Shown: positions 58,844-64,000 of the stretch, piece by piece
How positions within the stretch are numbered: the stretch's first letter is position 1
How the letters are laid out: each line of letters opens with the position of its first letter
Assembly: GCF_029961765.1 (NCBI RefSeq)
Contig: NZ_CP124681.1
Coordinates: forward strand, 4,526,001-4,590,000
Reading direction: 5' to 3'
DNA: 64,000 nt
DNA from: Nocardioides sp. QY071
GTDB taxonomy: Bacteria > Actinomycetota > Actinomycetes > Propionibacteriales > Nocardioidaceae
Made by a program: the position numbers and the translations under genes
Notes under the pieces: generated by a model
What the model was told of the DNA's origin: nothing
The model's database searches: none
Seen by the model: only the letters and a program-made list of their open reading frames with translations

Positions 58844-60025
58844 TTGCTCGCGCTCGACTGCGCCACCCGGTCCTACGACTGGGGCTCCGCCGACGCCATC
58901 CCGGGGTTCCTGCGCCGCGATGCCGACGGACGGCGCATCGCCGAGGTGTGGGTCGGCACGCACCCGCTCGGCGCCGCCCGGGTGGTCGACACATCCGGCG
59001 CCACGCGGCCGCTGACCGAGGTCTCCGGCGAGCTGGGGTTCATGCTCAAGGTGCTCGCCGCGGACCGGCCGCTGTCGATCCAGGTGCACCCCGACGCCCT
59101 CCGCGCCGCCGCCGGGTTCGCGGCCGAGGAGCAGGCCGGGATCGCGATCGACGCGCCCGAGCGGGTCTTCAAGGACCCGCACCCCAAGCCGGAGATGGTC
59201 TACGCGCTGTCGACCTTCGACACCCTGGTCGGGCTGCGCCGTACGTCCGAGATCATGCGGCTGCTCGACGCGCTGGACCACCCGCTCGCCGATGACCTGA
59301 TGGCCGGCCTGGTCGAGAACAGCGGCTTCCCGGGCATCGTGCGGCTGATCGAGGGTCTGCTCGCGGCGCCGCCGGACGCGGCGGTCGTGGCCGAGGTCGC
59401 CCAGGCCTGCCAGAAGGCGCTCGACGCCGGCCGCGACGTCAAGCGCGCCTTCGAGACCGCGGTCGAGCTCTCCGAGTCCTACCCCGGCGACGTGGGCGTC
59501 CTCATCTCCCTGCTGATGAACCGGCTCACGCTGCAGGCCGGCGAGGCGGCGTACCTCGCGACGGGGATCATCCACGCCCACCTGCGCGGGATGTGCCTGG
59601 AGGTGATGGTGTCCTCCGACAACGTGCTGCGCGCCGGGCTCACCACCAAGCACGTCGACCCGCACGGCCTCGTCCGCTGCCTCGAGGAGGGCACCTCGCG
59701 GGCGGCCCGCGTCGAGCCGATCGTCTTCAACTACTCCACCGACGTGTTCAGCCCGAGCGACGACTTCGCGCTGTCGGTCACCCAGAGCTCGCCGGCCGAC
59801 CCGGCGGGCGTCGTACTCCCGGCCTCGGGCCCGCGGCTGCTGGTCTGCACCGGCGGCGAGGTGGCCCTGGCCAACCGGCGCGACGAGGTGCTCCGCCTGC
59901 GCCGCGGCGACGTGGCGTACGCCGACGACGGCGACGGCGAGCTGCGGGTCGCCGGCACGGGCGAGATCGCCCAGGCGTTCGTGCCGGCCACCGACACCCG
60001 GGGCCAGCTGTTCGACCTGCTCTGA
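58844..60025 (+). CDS. manA: Mannose-6-phosphate isomerase, class I
   Basis: This 393-residue zinc enzyme interconverts fructose-6-phosphate and mannose-6-phosphate, feeding mannose into glycans. Motifs are RSYDWGSADAIPGFL, LSIQVHPDA (zinc ligands Gln/His), ERVFKDPHPKPEMVYALSTF and GIIHAHLRGMCLEVMVSSDN. The TTG at 58844 is selected because AGGAGG lies 5 bases before it, and it fits the conserved start. It is divergent from galE. Confidence 0.92.
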   Translation: MLALDCATRSYDWGSADAIPGFLRRDADGRRIAEVWVGTHPLGAARVVDTSGATRPLTEVSGELGFMLKVLAADRPLSIQVHPDALRAAAGFAAEEQAGIAIDAPERVFKDPHPKPEMVYALSTFDTLVGLRRTSEIMRLLDALDHPLADDLMAGLVENSGFPGIVRLIEGLLAAPPDAAVVAEVAQACQKALDAGRDVKRAFETAVELSESYPGDVGVLISLLMNRLTLQAGEAAYLATGIIHAHLRGMCLEVMVSSDNVLRAGLTTKHVDPHGLVRCLEEGTSRAARVEPIVFNYSTDVFSPSDDFALSVTQSSPADPAGVVLPASGPRLLVCTGGEVALANRRDEVLRLRRGDVAYADDGDGELRVAGTGEIAQAFVPATDTRGQLFDLL

Positions 60026-60030
60026 TCCGG

Positions 60031-60351
60031 TCAGCGGCGCCGCAGGCCGGCGAGCGCCGGGCGGACGTCGGCGAGGTAGACCAGCGCCGCGACCAGCAGC
60101 GCCAGGTTGACCAGGCTCAGCGGTACCGGCACGACCTGGATCAGCAGGCCCACGCCGAGGATCGCGCACCAGGCGGCCTTGGACATCTTGTCGGCGGCGG
60201 AGTACGACTCCGCGGAGTACAGGATGGCGCTGACGAAGGCGAAGATCTTGATGGCGAGCAGCGCGAACGAGACGCCGACGAAGATCCACGCCTCGATGTC
60301 GGCTCCCGCGCCGAGCCAGGACGGCAGCGGGGGGACGAAGGCATCGCTCAT
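60031..60351 (-). CDS. DUF2516 family membrane protein
   Basis: This 106-residue protein has about three hydrophobic segments (WIFVGVSFALLAIKIFAFVS; AAWCAILGVGLLIQVVPVPL; LALLVAALVYLADV). In M. tuberculosis the homologue (Rv0476) follows hbhA, as here apart from one inserted gene. Function is unknown. ATG 60351 lies 6 bases after TACGCT on the minus strand. Confidence 0.82.
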   Translation of the reverse strand: MSDAFVPPLPSWLGAGADIEAWIFVGVSFALLAIKIFAFVSAILYSAESYSAADKMSKAAWCAILGVGLLIQVVPVPLSLVNLALLVAALVYLADVRPALAGLRRR

Positions 60352-60557
60352 GGCCCCAGCGTAGTTGGCGCCTCCACCACGGCGACATCGCGATTCCCGC
60401 CAGTCCCACCGGCCTCCACAGCACCCCGCCGCGCCGACGGTCGTCCCCAGCCCCGCTGCCACCGCCGCTCCTCCACAGGCGACTCGCCCACCGAGCGCCC
60501 GGGACGCGCCTGGATGACAGGCTGGCGCCACCGACGCACAATGACGAGGTGAGCCCC

Positions 60558-60923
60558 GTGAACGAACCGCAGGTGTGGACGCTGATCGCAGTGTTCGCCA
60601 GCATCATGCTGGGCGTTCAGCAGTGGTCGATCGGCTCGCTACGACGCGAGATGCTGGCCAGGTTCGACCGCCAGGACCTCCGTACCGACGCGCTCGAGTC
60701 CACGATGAGCACCCGGTTCGCCGCCGTGGACGCGCGGTTCGGGGATCTCGAGTCGAAGATGGACGCCCGGTTCGCCGCCCTCGACACCAAGATCGACGAC
60801 CGCTTCGACCGCTCCGGTGAGCTGATGGAGGCGAGGTTCAGCGACGTCGGCCACCGGCTCGGAGCCCTGGAGTCCGACATGACCCTGGTCAAGGGGCACC
60901 TGATCGGGCAACGCTCGGCCTGA
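60558..60923 (+). CDS. Membrane-anchored coiled-coil protein, unknown function
   Basis: This 121-residue protein has an N-terminal hydrophobic segment (WTLIAVFASIMLGVQQW) and then an amphipathic helix built from 11- to 14-residue repeats (TRFAAVDARFGDLESKMDAR, FAALDTKIDDRFDRSGELME), a typical trimeric or dimeric coiled coil. Start GTG 60558 has GAGG 8 bases upstream; GTG 60549 is an alternative. It lies on the plus strand between hbhA and DUF2516, interrupting a conserved gene order. Confidence 0.6.
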   Translation: MNEPQVWTLIAVFASIMLGVQQWSIGSLRREMLARFDRQDLRTDALESTMSTRFAAVDARFGDLESKMDARFAALDTKIDDRFDRSGELMEARFSDVGHRLGALESDMTLVKGHLIGQRSA

Positions 60924-60931
60924 ACGTGCAG

Positions 60932-60963
60932 AACGGCCCCGAGGCAGTCGCCTCGGGGCCGTT
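60932..60963. terminator. Bidirectional terminator between coiled-coil gene and hbhA
   Basis: AACGGCCCCGAGGC (60932-60945) and its perfect complement (60950-60963) form a 14-bp stem with an AGTC loop. It sits between two convergent stops. Confidence 0.85.
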
Positions 60964-60977
60964 CGTGCTCGACCGGT

Positions 60978-61622
60978 TCAGCTGGCCGGGGTGGCCTTCT
61001 TGGCCGGGGCCTTCTTGGCGGCGGGAGCCTTCTTGGCCGGGGCCTTCTTGGCCGGAGCGGCCTTCTTCGCAGCCGGCGCCTTCTTGGCGGGGGCCTTCTT
61101 CGCGGCGGGAGCCTTCGTGGCCGGGGCAGCGGCCTTGGGGGCCTCGCCGGTGCGCAGCTTCACGACGACGCCCTCGCCGCGCTTGGCGAGGTCGGCGTAG
61201 AGCGCGGTGGCGGTGGCGACGTTCTCGTCGTACGCACCCTTGACGCTGCTCTGGACCTTGGCCGGGAGGGCCTTGGCGTCGGCCTGGATGCCGGCGATGC
61301 GGGCCTCGGCCTGGGTGCGGCGCTCGGCGAAGGTGGCGACGGCCTTGCCCTGCAGGCTCTTGGGCTCGGGGAGCTCGAAGCCCTTGACCGTGCTCTGCAC
61401 CTCGCTGACGCGGGCGGTGACGTCCTTCTGCACGTCGGCGACGTAGGCGATGGCCTTGGCCTGCACGTCGGCGACGTAGGTCTTGACCTCCTCGACGGCG
61501 AGGTCGATCACACCGACGCCGGCGTAGATCGGCTTCGCGGCAGCCGCGGGGATCTCGGGGAGGTCGACCTTCTTGAGGTCGATGGTCGGGATCTCGATCT
61601 TCGGGAGCTCGAGCTTCGGCAT
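60978..61622 (-). CDS. hbhA: Heparin-binding hemagglutinin (HBHA)-like protein
   Basis: This 214-residue protein has an N-terminal helical coiled-coil domain (VEEVKTYVADVQAKAIAYVA) and a C-terminal Lys/Ala/Pro tail of PAKKA-type repeats (about 165-214), the heparin-binding part of mycobacterial HBHA. It may bind surface glycans or, in non-pathogens, lipid or storage granules. ATG 61622 has AAGGG upstream. The XRE regulator upstream (Rv0474-like) and DUF2516 downstream reproduce the mycobacterial locus, which supports the name. Confidence 0.85.
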   Translation of the reverse strand: MPKLELPKIEIPTIDLKKVDLPEIPAAAAKPIYAGVGVIDLAVEEVKTYVADVQAKAIAYVADVQKDVTARVSEVQSTVKGFELPEPKSLQGKAVATFAERRTQAEARIAGIQADAKALPAKVQSSVKGAYDENVATATALYADLAKRGEGVVVKLRTGEAPKAAAPATKAPAAKKAPAKKAPAAKKAAPAKKAPAKKAPAAKKAPAKKATPAS

Positions 61623-61630
61623 TGCTGGTT

Positions 61631-62089
61631 TCACCCTTCGTTGGCGACGGCGTCAGAGTCCGTCTCGGTGTTGGTCGGCGCGTCCTCCTGCGCCACTGCG
61701 GCCGCGGCGGAGCCATCCGTGTCGGCCGCGTTGAGCGCGAGGAACGATGCGTAGACATCGAGGAGCGACTGCTTCTGTCGCTCGGTGAGACCGGTGTCGC
61801 TCACGATCGCGAGCTCGACCGATCCCCCCACGCCGTCATCAGGGCTGAGGATCCCGGCCCTGATGTAGAGCTGCTCGGCGGAGATCCGCAGGGCCTTGGC
61901 GATCTGCTGCAGCACCTCGGCCGACGGCTTGCGGAGCCCTCGCTCGATCTGGCTCAGGTACGGGTTGGAGACGCCCGCCTGGTCGGCGAGCTGCCGCAAG
62001 GAGAGACGGGCGGACACCCGCTGCTCCTTGAGGTAGTCACCGAGCGACCCGACGGTCTTCCCCACCTTGCCCTTGGCCATGGTCACCAT
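61631..62089 (-). CDS. XRE-family regulator upstream of hbhA (Rv0474-like)
   Basis: This 152-residue DNA-binding protein has an N-terminal HTH_3 domain (about 18-75) with LSLRQLADQAGVSNPYLSQI and ERGLRKPSAEVLQQIAKALR. The C-terminal part (LSPDDGVGGSVELAIVSDTG, TERQKQSLLDVYASFLALN) ends in an acidic Asp/Ala/Thr tail. ATG 62089 or 62080 may be used. The stop lies 8 bases before hbhA, so it is co-transcribed. Upstream, GCTAAC and GCTAGC direct repeats (around 62091-62107) may be an operator. Confidence 0.82.
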   Translation of the reverse strand: MVTMAKGKVGKTVGSLGDYLKEQRVSARLSLRQLADQAGVSNPYLSQIERGLRKPSAEVLQQIAKALRISAEQLYIRAGILSPDDGVGGSVELAIVSDTGLTERQKQSLLDVYASFLALNAADTDGSAAAAVAQEDAPTNTETDSDAVANEG

Positions 62090-62229
62090 GGTGCTAGCAA
62101 TAGTTAGCAGAGTGCAAGCACCTGGGGCGTGAACTCGTTCACAAGCTCTTTGCCCACTCGCGAGCAGGCCGGTCCCAACTTTCACTGTTCAAATCGGATC
62201 AACTCACTCGACTCTGTACGATCACCCGT

Positions 62230-64000
62230 GTGTCACGCCCGCCCCTGCCCCAGCACTGCCCGACGCAGCGCGAGCTCGACGACCTCGAGCTGCTGACGTC
62301 CGGAGCGGCCGACCCGATCCGCGGGTACAACGAGCCGGGCAGCCCGCTCACGCTCTCGCTGCCCGACGAGCTCCTCACGCACCTCGACGAGGGCAACGAG
62401 GTCGAGCTGGTCGACCCCGAGGGACTGCCCCTCGCCCGGGTCTCCAGCGTGCTGCGCGGCCTCGCCGTGACGCCCCTGACGCACGCCCAGTTCGGCCCGT
62501 TCCGCCGCCTGCACCTGTCGCCCGCCGCCGTGCGGGAGCAGTACGCCGGGCGCACCTTCGTCCCCGTCACCGACCTGATGACCGACGTCCAGGTCGAGCA
62601 GCTGCGCGGGCTCGGCCCGGTCGTGCTGCTCGCGCTCGTCGGCGCCGGCACCCCGGCGGTCAGCCCGGTCGGGCTGCTCCGCGCGACACTGCGGGTCGCG
62701 GAGGCGATCGACGCCGCGGTGGTCGCCGTACCGCTGGCCGACCATGCCTCGCTCGCCGACCCGGCGCTGCGCATCTCCGTGCTGACGTCGTACGCCGACA
62801 CCGACCCGGTCGTCGAGCTCGCGTACGGCGGCCACCTCCTCCCCGGCCTCGCCGACATCGCCGAGGCGGAGCGCCCACGCCTCGACCGGCAGGGCCTGGT
62901 GCTGTTCTTCACGGGCCTGTCGGGCAGCGGCAAGTCGACCCTCGCCCAGGCGCTGATGGACCGCCTGCTCGAGCACGGCGGCCGGACCCTGACCAGCCTC
63001 GACGGCGATGTCGTGCGCCGCAACCTGTCCGCGGGTCTCACCTTCTCCAAGGAGGACCGCGAGACCAACATCCGCCGGATCGGCTGGGTGGCCGCCGAGA
63101 TCTCCCGCCACGGCGGGATCGCGGTCTGCAGCCCGATCGCCCCCTTCGACGAGACCCGCCGGCAGGTGCGCGCGATGGTCGACCAGGCCGGCGGCGCGTT
63201 CTTCCTCGTCCACGTCGCGACGCCGCTCGAGGAGTGCGAGCGCCGCGACCGCAAGGGCCTGTACGCCAAGGCGCGCCGCGGCGAGATCCCCGAGTTCACC
63301 GGCATCTCCTCGCCCTACGAGGAGCCGGACGACGCCGACGTACGCGTCGACACCACCGGCCGCACGATCGAGGAGGCCCTCGAGGATGTCGTGCTGGCGC
63401 TGCGCGCGGCCGGGTACGTCGACCTCACCTCTGCCGAGCCGCCCGCCGCGCCGGAGCCGCCCGCCGCGCCGGAGCCCGAGATCGCGGAGATCGTGTCCGC
63501 CGGCCCCGACGCCGTCACCGAGGCCGCCGACGACGAGCCGACCGGCGCCCGGACCGCGGCCGGCGGGACCCGCCCGCTGCGGGTGCTCTTCGTCTGTACG
63601 GCGAACATCTGCCGCTCGCCGTACATGGAGCTCCGCTCGCGGACCCTGGCCGGCAGCGACAGCGGCATCGAGTTCGCCAGCGCCGGCACCCACGGCTTCA
63701 ACGCGCACCGCGTCGACCGCACCATGGCCGAGGTGCTCGCCGAGCGCGGGGTGAGCGCCGAGCTGCTCAACGGCTTCGCCAGCCGGCCGCTGAGCGACGA
63801 CCTGATCGAGGCCGCCGACCTGGTGCTGACCGCCGAGGCCTCGCACCGGCAGTTCGTGCTCGAGGAGGTGCCGGGCGCGTTCCGCAAGGCGTTCACGCTC
63901 GCTCAGTTCGCCGAGTCGGTCGAGCGGGTCGACGCCGACCTCCACGGAGCCGAGCTGGTGACCGCCGTCGGCCACCGCCGGGCGGGGACCGCCGACCACC
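62230..64000 (+). CDS. Sulfurylase-like/APS kinase/low-molecular-weight protein tyrosine phosphatase fusion, cut by right edge
   Basis: 590 residues are visible before the window ends. Residues about 10-210 resemble ATP sulfurylase (DDLELLTSGAADPIRGYNEP; LPDELLTHLDEGNEVELVDP) but lack the QxRNPxHxAH catalytic motifs, so this part is probably not an active sulfurylase. Residues 220-400 are an APS kinase with Walker A GLSGSGKST at 229-237, FSKEDRETNIRRIGWVAAEI and CSPIAPFDETRRQVRA. After a Pro/Glu linker, residues 450-590 form a low-molecular-weight tyrosine phosphatase with the P-loop Cys456 in VCTANICRSPYMEL. TACGAT lies 7 bases before the GTG at 62230, which supports this start. Confidence 0.8.
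   Translation, partial: MSRPPLPQHCPTQRELDDLELLTSGAADPIRGYNEPGSPLTLSLPDELLTHLDEGNEVELVDPEGLPLARVSSVLRGLAVTPLTHAQFGPFRRLHLSPAAVREQYAGRTFVPVTDLMTDVQVEQLRGLGPVVLLALVGAGTPAVSPVGLLRATLRVAEAIDAAVVAVPLADHASLADPALRISVLTSYADTDPVVELAYGGHLLPGLADIAEAERPRLDRQGLVLFFTGLSGSGKSTLAQALMDRLLEHGGRTLTSLDGDVVRRNLSAGLTFSKEDRETNIRRIGWVAAEISRHGGIAVCSPIAPFDETRRQVRAMVDQAGGAFFLVHVATPLEECERRDRKGLYAKARRGEIPEFTGISSPYEEPDDADVRVDTTGRTIEEALEDVVLALRAAGYVDLTSAEPPAAPEPPAAPEPEIAEIVSAGPDAVTEAADDEPTGARTAAGGTRPLRVLFVCTANICRSPYMELRSRTLAGSDSGIEFASAGTHGFNAHRVDRTMAEVLAERGVSAELLNGFASRPLSDDLIEAADLVLTAEASHRQFVLEEVPGAFRKAFTLAQFAESVERVDADLHGAELVTAVGHRRAGTADH

Noticed and set aside
60980..61130. Possible CRISPR-like repeat array in the hbhA tail
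   Set aside because: The repetition is short, irregular and encodes Lys/Ala/Pro protein repeats; there are no spacers.
1..64000. tRNA, rRNA, integrase, attachment site or plasmid/phage origin
   Set aside because: None was recognised on either strand by reading; the island has no visible mobile-element boundaries.

Overview
This window comes from a very GC-rich, motile, Gram-positive actinobacterium, most likely a Nocardioides-like member of the Propionibacteriales. The reasons are the base composition and strong G/C third positions, the many GTG starts and four-base GTGA/ATGA gene overlaps, a flagellar cluster with no outer-membrane ring genes, the actinobacterial neighbour pairs gpgS-folP2 and XRE regulator-hbhA-DUF2516, a DUF222/HNH protein and an F420-type LLM oxidoreductase. 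The taxon is inferred; no rRNA or marker gene is present.

Bases 1 to about 35,700 form one flagellar and chemotaxis island. The left edge holds the start of flgK and flgN on the minus strand, facing a FliA/WhiG-type sigma factor. Next come flagellin (fliC), fliD, fliS, two glycosyltransferases, a FliT-like protein, an inserted DUF222/HNH gene, divergent cheB and cheR, and two CheY/CheX-type pairs. After a secreted protein and an MpaB-type oxygenase comes the basal body and export run: flgB-flgC-fliE-fliF-fliG-fliH-fliI-fliJ, an NlpC/P60-transglycosylase fusion, fliK-flgD-flgE, flbD-motA-motB-fliL, fliM-fliN-fliO-fliP-fliQ-fliR-flhB, and flhA with a small membrane protein. Nine places match TCAG (or TAAT/TCAT)-N15-GCCGATnn, all with a 15-base spacer. 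They are probable targets of the local sigma factor and divide the island into transcription units. At cheB, cheR and fliM the start codon lies exactly 7 bases past the -10 element, which suggests leaderless mRNAs.

Bases 35,700-46,200 are accessory. They hold a GAF-domain histidine kinase, two tandemly duplicated secreted FlgD-Ig-like proteins with duplicated leaders, a thioesterase, and a SnoaL-like gene/AraC regulator/DUF1254 module framed by two copies of a composite operator, then an alpha/beta hydrolase.

Bases 46,200-64,000 are chromosomal housekeeping and lipid or cell-wall metabolism: a transporter with regulatory-like beta domains, an acyl-CoA synthetase, an LLM oxidoreductase, an enoyl-CoA hydratase, VanZ and rhomboid membrane proteins, folP2 and gpgS, an amidase, galE, manA, the hbhA locus, and at the right edge a three-part protein joining a sulfurylase-like N-terminus, an APS kinase and a low-molecular-weight tyrosine phosphatase. 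A family of about 60-bp palindromic repeats is scattered here, one copy lying in frame inside gpgS. A different repeat lies inside fliN.

No tRNA, rRNA, CRISPR array, integrase or insertion sequence was recognised. No gene-free stretch exceeds 300 bases.
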